Shown here: in pieces, positions 23,225-36,805 of the stretch
Layout of the letters: every line of letters begins with the position of its first letter
How positions within the stretch are numbered: position 1 is the stretch's first letter
Assembly (NCBI GenBank): GCA_037903355.1
Contig: JBAJFE010000005.1
Span: forward strand, 2,542,001 to 2,606,000
From: Trichuris trichiura
Taxonomy: Eukaryota > Nematoda > Enoplea > Trichinellida > Trichuridae
Direction of reading: 5' to 3'
DNA: 64,000 nt
Program-made: the position numbers and the translations under genes
The notes under the pieces: model-generated
What the model was told of the DNA's origin: nothing
Database searches by the model: none
What the model saw: only the letters and a program-made list of their open reading frames with translations

Positions 23225-26200
23225 CGTTAGTATCCATAATGCAACGGCAAACGAAAAGACTGCCAAAGCAGTAAAAATTGATGCAATTACAACGGCTAAC
23301 TGCGACAAATTTCCCTCGCTATTTTCTGCTTCACCTTCTTTACTGGGTGTCAACTGAACTGAAAAGAGAAAATTTAAAATAACAATAAGATCACAAAAAA
23401 GCTACTCTCGCATGTTTCTCCAATGAATGTTGCAGGGCACTTGCATTCAAACGTGTTACCTTTCGCTTGACATGTCCCACCGTTGACGCATACCTCCGGA
23501 CGTCTACATGCGCCAACATAGTCTGAAATGTCAGCACCGCTAATGAATTTCGATTGACAGTTTCCGAAAATCATTAATCGTACTATCAGCTTATCGAAAT
23601 ATATCAGGTGTAGATTTGTAATGAACAGTTAAAACTATCGAAAATATGCGTTAGTACAGTCACAAACAGAAAGGTGCTACCAAAGCCATTTTCTTGACAA
23701 ACTTACTTATCTCACAATTCGATCCAGTGAAGCCAGGCTTGCAGCTGCAATGATGACCTTCTAACGATGAAATACACCGAGCATTTCGACCACAGTTAAT
23801 GCGTTTGCAGAAATCGATTCCTAAAACGAAAGACGACCTATAACGCGAACTTTAAACCATGTTAAATAAGGGACACATGACTTCTTGTTTTAACATTTAT
23901 ACGCCCCGTCCAATCAACACACTGCATGCTCTCATAGCATTTGAAATTTCTAATCCATTACTATGCTATCTTGTTCAGAATTGAACGAGAAAATTTATGT
24001 AATCAAGTTTTCAAGTTTCGGGAAAAAACCTTCTCACTTACGCTTATCGCAACGTATTCCCGTAAAGCCTTGGTTGCACATGCAGAACGGATTGCTGTCT
24101 TTATACTGACATTTTCCAAACATGCATGGATTCTGGGCGCACGCAACTGTCGCTTCAACGAAAACATTGCATAGCGCGCAAGTTAAAGACAACAGCTCAT
24201 GTTGTAAGTGGTCATTCACTTATTCAAACCATAAATAAAGAGCAGGAAAAAAATTACTAAATTTCCCGCTTGAAAGTAATCTATTAAACTGAAAATCAGG
24301 TTACTCACCTATGGTACAAAGCTTTCCGGTATATTCTTCTGTACATCTGCATGAAAACTTTCTACTCCCTTTTTTACTGATGCATGTCCCCCCGTTCATA
24401 CAAGGATTCGGTAGACATACATCCGTCACTGAAAAGGCAAGTGATACAGCAGCAAAGCGTGTAAAATATAAAAAAAAGTAGATAATCATAGACGAGCACC
24501 TATTAATAGAAAAATATGTTCACTACATTGAAACTCTACCCCTCCCTTTCTTGGAAGCAGAATTTTTCGCTGCTCAAGTTTTTCGGAGCGATATATATAT
24601 ATGTCCCTTTATGATTTCATTTTGGCTTTTTTTGTACGGATTTTCTGTGTCCCGTTGAATAAACTTTTATTAATAAACTTTTCTTAATAAAATGTCCGTA
24701 GCTTTCTTTGACCCGTCATCAGCGGTCTAAGGATTGACATTCGCCTTTATTAATAAAAGTTTATTCAACGGGACACAGAAAATCCGTACAAAAGAAGCCA
24801 AAATGAAATTATTTGGTCCCGTACGAAGACATTATATCTTCAAAATGTCCCTTTATGGAAGTCAATTCATTACTTCTTTCACATTCATCGCCTTCGTAAC
24901 CCTCTTCGCACACGCATTCGAATGAGCCTCGAAGATTGACACATAGTGCGGTTGAACCACATGGATTGCTCAAGCATTCATCGATATCTGCAAAAGATTC
25001 AAAAGCTCATGATGACGTCATACAAACTATTTTGCACTTGTTAAATGTTCCCAAAGGTTGATCCTATATCCGCTATTAAGCTAATGCCAGCTTTTTATTA
25101 ATAAACATTTTTTTGCTGCTTCAGCAAACAAAGTAGTACTAAGCTAAATAGACTACACAAGAAATTTAACTACAGTATGTTTAGTGTACACTTTTGTTCG
25201 GACGAGCTTCATACGATAGGAATCTTTAAAATTTAAATCGCAAGAAAATAAAAGTGTAAAAAAGAGAATAAAATATCCGTATATGAATATATGTGCTTGC
25301 TAATCAAAGATTAGAACACCTGCCTATCTCACAGTTGACTCCCTCAAAGCCTACCATGCACTGGCAACTGTACATGCCATCCCCGTCAATACAACGTCCG
25401 TTGTTCTTGCAAGGCCGTTGAAGGCATTCGTTTATATCTATGCAGCCGTATATTAGGTTTCACGCTTAACTGCCATAGAACATTAGCCGCAACCTTTCTC
25501 GCATGTTTCGCCAGTATGCCCAACTCGGCAATTACATTCAAAGCCGTTTTTTGTTGGTTTACACGTTCCACCAGCTTTACATGGTTTGAACATGCAAATT
25601 GATTTGCCTGAAACATTACAAGCGGCAATGCGAATTTTACTTTTACCTAAAGCGCAGCCAGCGCGTAAACGCTTCTCCTAAATACATTTATGGCAACAAA
25701 ATCAGTAACGTTTTGAAAAGCTCGCTAGGAAACTACAGAATCAATAACAGCTATTTCAAAATTCGAAAGTCTGCTTTAGAAATTCAACAAACAAAAACTT
25801 GTGCATAAATCATATTTCATTAGCTTCAGTGATTCAATGTGCGCGGCAATAATTTCGAATCGTTGCTATTACGAACAGGTACACGTTTACCTTCTAAGCA
25901 GCTTATTAAAATAAAGAGAGCAAAGGAATCTTTACGGAAATCGCTGACAAACCAAAACATATTATTCCTACTTCCTTCGCACAGTTTTCCTTGAACATTT
26001 GGCAGACATTGGCAGGTAAAGCCATTGTTCGTCTTCACGCACGTTCCACCATTCTTGCAAGGGCAGCTTGCGCACGGATCTATCTCTTCAAATTAAATAA
26101 ATTGCGCTTTAAAACGCTGTAAAAAAAGAGCGAATTATTTTACTCACGCGTGTGGCATCGATGACCGGTGTATCCATCCATACAAGCGCAAAAGAAGCCA

Positions 26201-29200
26201 TTTGCCAAATCATGACATGCACCATTACCGCAAGGATTGCTCTCGCATTCGTTGATATCTTCAAACAGACTTAATTAATTTAAAAGCCCAAAGCCAGGCA
26301 TACAATGTTTGTCAGCATACCTATTTCGCAGTTACTTCCTTTATATCCGGGATAACAATCGCAGGTAAAACTACCAAACTCATTGATGCACTTGCCATTT
26401 AAACAAGGATTTCTGAGGCACTCGTTCAAATCTAAACATCGTAATGGAGCAAATCAATGTAGGTAAGTCATAGGTTTTAAAGATAACCGATCCTCTTCCC
26501 TCTACGTAGATTACTGCAGAGTGATAGCATTTGAAACTCCTACGCACAGCACTTAGAAGGGAAGCATTTTTTATGGAGATGGGCTCAGGCAAAAATCCTA
26601 AAGGATCAACCAGTCCATTAGTGGCTTTTAGAATTTTCAAACTCAGTCACGATAATAAGAAGCTGAGATGCAGTGAAAGCTGGTTTCTTCCCGTAAACAA
26701 TTGTTCTATTTTTTATTTTTCACTTAAAAGCAGATGTTTCACCCTTTTTCTGGCCAACTAAACTGTGCTTGTATGAATAAACAAACTTTCGTTCCTAACA
26801 ATAAAAAGGAAAGAAAGTACACGACGGCGAGTTAAATTAGACACCCCGTAACGACAGCGAATTTTGGTCACCATGAATTGCCTCTCTGTTCCTACCTTTC
26901 TCGCATAACCTTCCCGTATAAGTTGGTTTGCACTCGCATGCAAAAGAGTTGACGCGATCTATGCACGTACCGCCATTTTGACATGGCTCGCTAAGGCATT
27001 CGTTGATTTCTAAAAGCGAAATTACGTTTGAAAGCTCATTCAACAACTTCCAATAGATTTCATACGAAATGGTTAAAATCATTATTTCAACAGAGAAACA
27101 GGGATGTAGTAGCTTCAAAAAATTGCTGCAAGCAATGGATAAGAATGGACGACTCGAAAAGGAGATAATGCGCAACTTGGTGTAGTTTATTAAGCATTGC
27201 TCAAATGCATTTGTCGTGAGCTGTCTACAAACGTTTTGAAGATGAAGAAAAATAACGGATATCCCAAGTGTACGATTAGATATTTAAACAAAGCAAGTCC
27301 ATCTTTCCTTCCACTATCAAAATAGCAATCTGATCGATGAAAAGTTTCGTACACGCTAGCAAGAAATATTTAAATGTTGAAAGGAAAGCCCAATCGCGCC
27401 CAAGCTTAAAAAACAGCTAATAATGAACGTTGGTTCGTTAAAGCTTGAATAAGCTTAATGGTCCTTGAGCAACACCTAAGGCTTTACGTTCTAACTGCGG
27501 GCAAAGAATGCATGCTACACCTGCGAAGCACATTCGACAGCGAAGCGCGGACGACTAAATAGCTTCCAACTTTTCTTTTATCCCGCCAAGAGAGTAAAGA
27601 TATTTTTACGCAACTTCGCATGTTCATGGAAAAGCCGTTATTAGCTAAAAATATAGCGTAGCTCAACATTTCGACTTTTTTTTATCGACGCAATACTTTA
27701 AATAAACATGCTCTACGTTTATCAAATTGTTCGCGCTGATTAAGAAAATTAGCCGAAAGATAACAGACTTGTCGGCGTCGTGAAATAAAAGTTCACATTG
27801 ATAAGCGTACACCTGACAGCAAAGTAATTCGTCAGCATTACAAAGTTGACAAGCGCCAAAGGTAACGTTCAAAGGCCAATTGCACCGCTTTGAAGGGAAC
27901 GATGAAGTTTCATCCAACCAAAAGCAACACGGTAAGTTATGGCATGCGCTGATTTGGTCATCGTCAGTGGTGATAGCGCAAACCAGTTCTGCACATCCTT
28001 AGATGGAATGTAGATGGCGTTGCATCAGACTGAAGGTCAACTCGAATATGCCAAAGTGATCGAGAAAGCCAAGGAAGATTTACAAAGAAAATAAGTAGGA
28101 AAACCGCTTGCTGGTCGGCGCAACGGAAGAACCAAAGGAAAACAAAGTTAGCCTCAGTGGAATTACAAGTGATGCGTATGTGTTTGCCGCTCTCCAAAAA
28201 AGGAAAACATTTGCTATACGAAAGGCCTCTGCTGGTTTAAATAACATAAAGATGCAACTAACTAACAAGTATGCTTTGAGACATTATGCAAATAAGCCGT
28301 ATGAAAACGGACGCATTGCGCAAACCACATTTTCTTACCTATCATGCAATTTCGACCTGTCCAACCGGCATTACATATGCATGAATATGAGTACTTATCA
28401 CCGTCTGGCAATTTGAATATGACATCTTTACACCATGCGTGTTGCCCGCAATAATTTGTCAAGTAACACATCGACCATTCTGAAATGAATTCAAAGCAGC
28501 ATTCCAGCGGAAATGGGCACTTCGTTCGAAACGAATAAAAAACTATTGAAAATTCCGCTTGTGAAAGCGTCGCTAACAACACTACGATAATGTGTTTGCT
28601 TAAGACGCAATGATCACTAATGGAAAGCATTAGAGGCCAGCGAGATTGCTTATAACAAAAAGAAACAACGCAAACAATATCTACAGCAATTACTTTCCGT
28701 ATTACTCTCCTACCGACATGATTATCATTATTATTAATAATTCTTACTCTTTTCGCACTTTGTTCCCTTGTACGCCCAGTGACACTGACAGTGATATTTT
28801 GTCGACGCCGATCCGGGATTCGTAGGTACGCAAAGTGCATTTTCAACGCAGAAACCGCTGCAATCAGATCCTGCAATAAAGAATAGCATCGCTGCTTGCC
28901 AAATGGAAAGCTACGCGCATAAGCGACTTCTACGATTGCATAAATTATTTGGCAATTTAAAACTTCCATTCTGCATTGCTTTCGATTATCCCATTTTTTG
29001 TCTCTGAAAATTAGTGCAGGTTCTAACAGCTGCAAACTTAAGCTTAGCCAGGTGTGGGATTTTTACGAAGTGCTCGGCGCGGGATACGTTCTTTCTTTAG
29101 CCGATCACGAAAGCAGTCTATATAATTAGCATAACGCCAAAGTCGTAAAGGTTTATAGGTATGACGAAAAGTTTTACGAAAATAGATGCGCAATACGCAA

Positions 29201-30008
29201 TTAAACTTTGGGAGGAAAAAGAAGAAAGCAACTCACTTGTAAAAATCACACCTGCCATGGAGCGCTTGCTTCTTTGCTCGTGAGTAGCGCCGTAGGTGGC
29301 GCAGAAGGGACCATGACGACCTGGTGCACAACGAGCGCACTTTCTTCCTTGCTTATTCCATTCAATGCATGTTGTTTGAAGACTTGAATGTTCACATAAG
29401 ACGTAGTCCACCGGAAACGTCTTATTAGCGCAAGAGAAATATTTCGGGATACCTTCAGTGTTCCCAAGGTCGTAATACGCGCAAACGAGAAGGTATTGAT
29501 CCTCAACATTACGCAAACCCATTTTAACACTGTCAAAGGAAGGTATGATCTTTCGACGATAATAAACGCTGCCTGCGCGCCGCCTAACGTAAAGAACACT
29601 CGCGCTGGGACATTCAAAATAACTGCCCTTATGAAAAATCAAATATGAGTCATTTTTTATGAGTGATCTTTTTTTCAAGGAATTTCGCTTTGACGCACAA
29701 CCGCCCCCAACGACAACATTCCCATACGACTTTGTAACATTTTTGAAAGCTAGTGACAAACGAGGGAAGCGCGATAAGCTCGCCAATCTGCCTGAATCGA
29801 ATAGACTGCTGCATATTTTATCCGCAGTCGCATACCAGTTTACATTCCATGATATCTGGGCCATCTCGATCGGAACAATGGACAAACACCGCTGTTGTTC
29901 CCTAATACTAAGGCCGGGAATGCCGTAATCCGATGGGCACATTGCCGCGCAATGAGCCAACGTGAAAAGGCAAGCAATGCCAACAATTAACCCGACCAAA
30001 TTATTCAT
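23225..30008 (-). CDS. CTLD-like / 13x EGF single-pass membrane protein
   Basis: A type I membrane protein, likely in adhesion or signalling. Exon 1 (29237-30008) starts [20 protein letters not shown], a clear signal peptide. Its ~230-residue Cys-containing head has C-type-lectin-like traits (ICSSL..SGRLASL and PVDYVLCEH) and ends in an EGF-like [16 protein letters not shown] exons: 28748-28870, 28339-28479, 26896-27009, 26321-26431, 26148-26258, 25972-26079, 25494-25607, 25324-25437, 24874-24987, 24309-24428, 24042-24146, 23707-23820, 23406-23522, all phase 1-1. Several open with D-[IL]-[ND]-E-C as in calcium-binding EGF. A different Cys-rich exon (27813-27997) precedes the third EGF. Exon 23225-23358 holds the membrane helix [20 protein letters not shown]. 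Unresolved: the join 27813 to 27009 and the C-terminal end. Orthology is not established. Confidence 0.8.
24611..24812. repeat. ~65-bp inverted repeat in an EGF-gene intron
   Basis: Left arm 24611-24677 and right arm 24746-24812 are nearly perfect inverse copies. Shared words are TTTCATTTTGGCTT, TTTTGTACGGATTTTCTGTG and AATAAACTTTTATTAATAAA. The spacer is 68 bp. A 13-bp direct repeat, ATGTCCCTTTATG, flanks the structure at 24601-24613 and 24845-24857. Confidence 0.85.
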
Positions 30009-30024
30009 CCTTAGGCTGAATCCC

Positions 30025-32560
30025 TAAAAAAATAATAAGACGTCTTCAGCTCAATCGAAATTAAATAGCCTGCAGCAAACACGTGTACGCATGAGATATG
30101 CTGAGAACTATGCTAAAAACAATAGTCACAACGGTCTGATTTCTGAGCGACGAAAAGCCTTGCTTAAAATTCACTACGCTAAGCGTAGAATCGGGCCCAT
30201 TGTACAAAATAAGAATAATATTAGTAAACACTTACCGGTAAAGACAATAGTGGCCAAGCAGCTATCGAAAACTGCGTTTATTGCCTCTACCCGACCTTAT
30301 GCGCATCATATGGCAAAATTTTAAACCTATACTTTAAACTGCGCTGCGGTGCGTGAGCGTTTTGCAAACGGAACAACAAAAAACCCGCTAGGAAGGAATG
30401 TACTAAAAATCGATGCTTAACCCCTTATTCTATTGTTAGTATATTACCATATCCCGCCCCGATAAGCTGACCAAGAATCGGCTTTCAAAAGTAAGCATAA
30501 TGTCACACGTTTGGCTGTCATTAGGGATTAAGCACAAGCCGGCGTCTTATCAATAATGATGACTGATTAGCGGCAAAACTACTGTTGCAGAAATCAATAA
30601 TTAGTTTAGTATAAGAAGTTTCACTACAGTTCCTTATTTGGCTTCTTTATACGTTTGCGATTCATACGATTTCGCAAATTACTCTTCTCCCTGCAAAGGC
30701 GAACCATGAAGTTAGCGAAGTTATGCTAATTCTGTACTACCACAATTACTACGTCAAAATATTAGTGCAATATTTACATATCGATATGTTGCTTATCCAA
30801 AGCATCGCGTCAGGCAATATGCTTCTTATTGTCAGTTATTGTTGGTTGACTTTTGAATAATCACATAAAGCTCGGCGGGCACTTGCAAAAACAAGTGCCC
30901 GCCGAGCGAAAACAAAAAAGTTCAAATGTCAACATAGGCCTACAAAGCGCTAATTGTAAAACTCATCGCCGATGGGACAATGGCTATTCATCTCCCGCGG
31001 GAAGCGCCAACAAGTTCACAACTGACGGCTTGTGAGTAGCAATTCGATTTGTGAACATATTACACTCTGTGCTTAGCGAATCGATATTGCAACAGGAAAA
31101 TGAAACTAGTAATTTACGGGACATAAACTTTCCTCATCCGTTTGTCCAAAGCGTCAGGAAAGCTTAGACGAACGATGGATTAACTGCTTACGTCATAGCG
31201 GCATTTTATTCATTCATGATTACGCACTGAACTCAGCAAAAGAAACTCGGAAAAGCATCTTACGACGCGATGCTAAGAAATAAGTTAAGCTTAAAAAGCT
31301 AAGCGTGACATTTTGGCAAATGACGTCGCTACGCGTATTTAAGCTAAAGGTCACCGAGGCGGCAGCTAACGCGCATTTTTAAAAGGTGAACGCGTTCGCG
31401 CGCATCTCTGCCCAAAAACCAGTGAAACATGAGAAGAGCGTAGCCAAACTCGTCGACACTTCAAAACAGCTGATATTCTTCACGCTCAACGTAGCTAGCT
31501 CGACAAGAAGCTATTAATGGAATTGTGCATGGATACTTTGAGGCTGAAACTAGTTGACCGTACGACGGCGTCAAAACAAGGTAGCCACCAAAGGCGTGAA
31601 GAAAAGTTTGTTCCAAAACATGGGATCCCTTTTTAGGAGCGACTTTTTCGCTAAGGTCTGCGCACTGCCGAAGAAAAGCAGGTGAACACTAACCGCGCAG
31701 CAAGATTGCCGCGGCGATAGCAGAAATAGAACAAATAGCAGAATTGCTGCCCACCCTGAAAAAAAAACAGGCAGTGGTCACTAAGCCTTTTTCAGCAACG
31801 TCCAACTGGGAAAGGGAGTTGACCAGCTGGAAAGTTGCAACACGAATGAAAAAAGTTACTTTTCCCAAGGGAAAACTCAACGTAATCTCAAGTCGTCGCC
31901 CAACTTGCTTAATATGTCAAGGACAGACGTATATGGGGTCAGCAATGTTTTGTCCTCAGGCAAAGTGCGTCAAACGTTTTATACAGCAAGTTCAGATCAT
32001 TTTACAATTTATTTTGACCACCGGATGCATGTCCAACGGGCTTCTGGTAGTAACTGGCAGCGCAGCTGATTGTGCCATCCTTATTCTGTCAAAAAGATTA
32101 GCATCTGTCCATGGTCATTCATCATACGTCAGTATGTGTGCCACGCAGTGCGGTATTTTTTTCTCTATCGTTTAAGGAAGTAGGATGAAAATCATGAATC
32201 GACTATTAGGCCTTTTCAATGGAAGAATACAACCTACACCAGTGCAGGCTTAGGTATGTCGTCTGCAGGCAGCTTTCAAGGCAAGTACACTCAATAGGCA
32301 GTAGTTATTCATCGTCCATTCATTTTCTTGTATACTATTCTTCGGCAAAGCAAATTTTCCGCTACGCAGCACTTCTCTGCAAGCGTCAGCAGCGACACAC
32401 GCGATATGATGCATGCCTGCCAGCGGCGGCGGCAACAAACCGGCAGTCGCTATCGGTCCGCCAAGGAGACAAGCGTAGGAAGCTCTCTGCTCTTGCGGAA
32501 GTCCTCTACTGGAAAAGCGATCGCTTCTCTCTGTGCTCTTTGTGCTGACAACATTTTCCC
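30025..32560. other. Intergenic; no gene established
   Basis: Contains the perfect hairpin at 30870-30907. An open plus-strand frame at 31744-32175 includes CLICQ...CPQAKC, which might suggest a zinc-binding pair, but no splice structure or family supports it. Confidence 0.35.
30870..30907. repeat. Perfect 16-bp hairpin, GC-rich
   Basis: GCTCGGCGGGCACTTG (30870-30885) is followed by a CAAAAA loop and then its exact inverse, CAAGTGCCCGCCGAGC (30892-30907). It stands alone in AT-rich intergenic DNA. Confidence 0.9.
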
Positions 32561-32564
32561 ACAG

Positions 32565-32765
32565 CAACAAGTTATGTCTAGCCATGCGTCTGTATACGTA
32601 GATGCTAGCGACCAAGTGAACCGCTACCTTGCAGCCCAAACGGGATTGACGGTACAGCAGGTGCGCTTTTTGCGCGCCGAATTTGACAAACAAGGCAGAA
32701 ACCCAATGCCTGAAGTGCTTGAAATTTTGGCCGTCGAAAATGGATTCGAGGAAACCCAAGTCAAG
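32565..32765 (+). CDS. Possible homeobox exon (helices 1 and 2)
   Basis: A 67-codon exon candidate follows a good acceptor (TTTTCCCACAG) and ends at GTCAAG|GTAACA. It encodes LTVQQVRFLRAEFDKQ, then PMPEVLEILAVENGFEETQVK. This matches the homeodomain pattern of helix 1 (EQ..vL...F), helix 2 (..LA...gl) and the start of helix 3 (..QVK). An intron after QVK, just before the expected WFQNRR, is a common homeobox intron position. I could not find the WFxN half in the next 4 kb, and the basic N-terminal arm is weak. It could be a divergent homeobox gene, a decayed one, or chance. Confidence 0.4.
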
Positions 32766-32899
32766 GTAACACAATCACGCTTAACGTCAATGTTTTCGCA
32801 TCTCTTCCGCTCTATGCGCTTGGAGCTATTCCTTCAGCTACGTGACGGCTTTATGCTAACTCAAGTTAGTCAAAAAGCGCCCGCTGACCTTTAAACCTT

Positions 32900-35800
32900 T
32901 AAGAAGGATTGAAATAATTTTAAAAAAGACCAAATGTCGCTTGCTAACGTCTAGACGAACATCGTCTCGAAGATGTAAAAAGTAGGCTCGTCTCGATTTT
33001 TGCAGACGAAACTGTAGGAAAGAAAAGGGGACAATGTTGACGCGACTAACTTGAGGAAAAGTTATTTAACCATTCAAGAAAACAAGTTCTTTTCTCTGCT
33101 ATACAGGAACGTGTGTCTTTTGCAGGAGCTATTCAATCTTCATCTAGCGCACGTACGTCGAACCGACGGCATCCAATCGAAATAATATTACGCTGTTTTG
33201 GATCTGATGGAGGTTTTTTACCGGTGGTCAACGACAAGCGTTGGGTAGTTCGCTTACGGAATTTTTGAAAACAACAACACCAACTGGACGCATTGAATAC
33301 GCTATCGCAGTATTAATTGAAGTGATGTTGCTTACAATGGTTCATTTTTAACGAAAATGAATAAAGGCACTTGCGGATTGTCTTTGATCCAAAGCTGACG
33401 CTCCCACCAGTAGCCGAAGGAACGAAACAAAAAAGGCGTCGAAGGCACGACTATCGCTGAACTGAAGTTGTCCTTAAGGTATGCACGCTTCAAAGCACTT
33501 CTTCACGGTCGATCTGCAGCGAACTATTGTTCAGGCAAACAAAGCAAGGCAAACGATGCAAACCTTGCGTAGGGGATGTACGAAAGGGCATACCACGTCA
33601 TGGCGACGTATTGTAATATAACGCATAGCAGACACAGCGCGCCTTTTTTCCACTGAAATGCATCAATTCTCTGCATCCTTGGCGGCAAAATTTTCAAACT
33701 GCTTAAGGCGCAAGTTGCTTCGAAGCTACACTGCGCCATGTACTCACGTAAAAGGCGGCAAACAAGGTCATTACGATCATAATAACAACGATCACGGAGG
33801 ATATCCAACGGTTGGGATCCGCCATCTTTTTTAGCTGTTTCATTGGACCCATCAAAAAGCATGTGCTGAAAAGCAAACGCTGAAGACGAAAAGCCTTCGC
33901 TTCTTAACTTTTTTTTCTTCATTCGCTTAGCGAACAACTGGACTGCACTTTAAGTTTAGAAAAAAACAACTTTTAAAAAGCGAAATACCGGAAAGGCCTT
34001 GTAGGCGCCTCACGGGCGTTCGCTTAACTTGACATTCAGGCAGGCAAAAGTACCGAAACTGAAGGTTCCGCACACAATATCCATTCCCGTCGTTACTGTG
34101 ACCTTCGTAAACGCGTCATCCCATTGTTGACCTGCCTATTCCGACACGTTTTTCTTAAGCGGGAAAATTTACCTTCGCTCCTCCCGCCTTCCGCTGACCA
34201 ATGGCCATAAAGGGAGAACCTAAGGTGTTATTGGGCTCCCGGTGGGCAGTTAAGCCCCTAAGGAAGTTTTCCATTCTACCGGACAGCTTTTGATTCCCAT
34301 TTCCGTTTCCAATTGAACTGAAGAAAAATTACAACATTATTTGCTATATCCGACCGCTTGACGGATAGCGGGAAAGCTTGAAACACTTAATTAAGAAGAG
34401 CGAAGTAACGTCGAGTTCGTGGTCGCTTGAAAATTATGAAGAAATTTATAAGCTTGCAAGTATACCGCCAAGTTTTTGCAATTTGTTAGCGACACGCAAT
34501 GCTTTGTTGCGAAGTGCCAACTGACAAGTTGAAGTTAAAGTTAACTTTTGTCGAAAACCGAAAGCGTTACATTTCGCCAACTCTTTTATGCTTTGTTCGC
34601 CGGCATGGCTTTAAGCTACAAATGAGATATTTCGCGTAATTTCATATAAGTAAATCAACGCAGGCTATAAAACAACCGACTGACTGAAGGGAACAGCTGC
34701 TCGCTTGGGCGAACTTTAAATAACAGCAACAGCTAAAGAAGGCTGAATGGCAGCTTTTCGGAAACAACGTAGGCAAGAAATACGCGCTGCCAAGAGAACT
34801 CTAATTCGCAAAGTGCAAACTTACCGGCGCATTTTTCAACTCGCCCATTTTCCAATCGAATACGACCGACTCAGTGCAATCGCTTACCTTTTAAGCCATT
34901 TAATGCGTTTCAATAAACCCCAAAAGCTAACGTGGAAAACTAGCTAGCAATAATGGCTAATCATACTGCTTAAAATCTTTAAGCGCTTGCGCTAAACTAG
35001 GCTGAGCAGCTGTGCCGGCAAAACGAGCAAACTAAATCTACTTTCGAGCTGGAATACGAACCCACATTATTTAAGTTGAGACGTTGAAAACCATTGATTA
35101 CCAGATGCCAAAAAGGATTTAAACAAAGAACATTGTGAAAACCTATTGAACAACACAATGGATTGCTGCTCTTGAAAGCTCGTATTATTGCGGGCTGTTT
35201 TCGCAACCAACGTTTGCGCTATGCACAATTGAAAATTGGGCTACGGCTGAAACGTAGCAAAATTTCAGGCAAACAACAAAACAACCTTCTAAAAGTCAAT
35301 ATTTGCAATGACAAAGTCTTTACAGGTTACAATTGAGTCGTAGTTTTGGAAATGTTATAACAAAAAACACGGATGTCGCTAACGGAACAATATTGGATTA
35401 AATAAAACAATCAAGAAGAACGTAGTGGAACCAACTCGTAAGTAAGCGGAACAGCGCAAATGAAAGACGTCTACCGACGTATCAGCTTAACTAACCTGAC
35501 TATACTTAATTAACATAAAAATACGAATTTTACGAAAGCTTAAGGCGTCTGAACTCTGCCAATTTGGGGAACGCTATACTTTTTCTGTAAACAGCTGAAA
35601 ACAATAAGGCTGCTGGACAAATAGCTTTGCTAGTGTTTTATCAGCACAATCTAATTGTCTGCATACTGTAGCGTGGCGGGAAACTAACTAATACGCCTGA
35701 AAGAAGAACAATTTGAATGAAATACGCGACAGTTGTAGGCCGTTGTCTAGCGTGCGGTGATGAATGAGCGACAATGAAGTTGGAAACCAGCTAAAGTAAA

Positions 35801-36790
35801 CTCTTAATTCACAAACTGGTTCTTCCCATTGATGCAATTTCAACTACTCGTACTATTCCGAGGCCCACCCAACGGATGCAAACAGCTAACAATTAGGCTG
35901 GGAAACATTGACACCATTTTGGCTCAATTACAAAAGGATGCGTACCTGGAAATTGACATGATGCTTCCGAAGGAAAACAGCACGGAAAACATTGTGAAGT
36001 TGTGCAGATAGACGCAAATTGAGCCCTGCAAAAATTAAAAATAGAACATCCGATTGACAACTTGAAACGGAAACTTACTAGAACGGAGAAAAAGATTCCA
36101 AAGCAAAAGCACAAAGCGAAACACTTGATTCGCGTGCTCCAGCTTAGGGAGCTCCCGCTGGTCACCTATAGTACCGCGTGAACGCGAAAACCATATCTCA
36201 AGCAGGGATAAATGTGATTTACCTCGCTGATTATATCCTCCTGGTCGTCACTGCCGGAAAAGGGGAACTTTTTCCACAGCGATCGCATCGTTGTCGCTTA
36301 ATGTACCAATGGGCAGTGTAAATGTCAAAAACTTTGACCAATAAAAAAAGCTGCAAAATAGAAAACCATTGGCGAACAAACGAAACCTTTAGCTGCTAAG
36401 AAAGCAGAGAGAGATTATGCACAAACCCTTTCGAGAAGTACTGGAATGATTTATTAAGCAAACAACTCACTGTAAGCGGATACTGGCAAAAACAGTACAG
36501 CGTACAACGCAACCTGACAATGGTGCTATTGATTTTGTCTCACCCGATCTTTACAGTACAGTAATTAAAGATGTGCACGTTCGAACACGCTGGATATTTA
36601 ATTGAAAATGGCCAAAACGCTAAGTTGTGATGAACAAACGCTGGTCAGCCGCAGAAGAGGTACAGCAAATGCTCATACGCGTAGATATTTTGTATAAGCC
36701 AAAGCGGCATCGCAGGAACAAGTAATTGTTCCGGAAGAGAGTTCAGCCCCAACCAAGTGGAAAGCAACTTTGGCAAGGCGGCCTACAGCG
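32900..36790. other. Intergenic or unresolved; small basic ORF at 34747-34947
   Basis: A 66-codon ATG frame at 34747-34947 begins MAAFRKQRRQEIRAAKRTL and is very basic; I do not recognise it. Other frames are short and lack splice support. If the homeobox-like exon is real, its remaining exons should lie here or beyond. Confidence 0.3.
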
Positions 36791-36805
36791 GACAATTGAA
36801 TCAGC

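Noticed and set aside
30870..30907. Rho-independent transcription terminator
   Set aside because: The hairpin form is similar, but the DNA is eukaryotic and no T-run follows.
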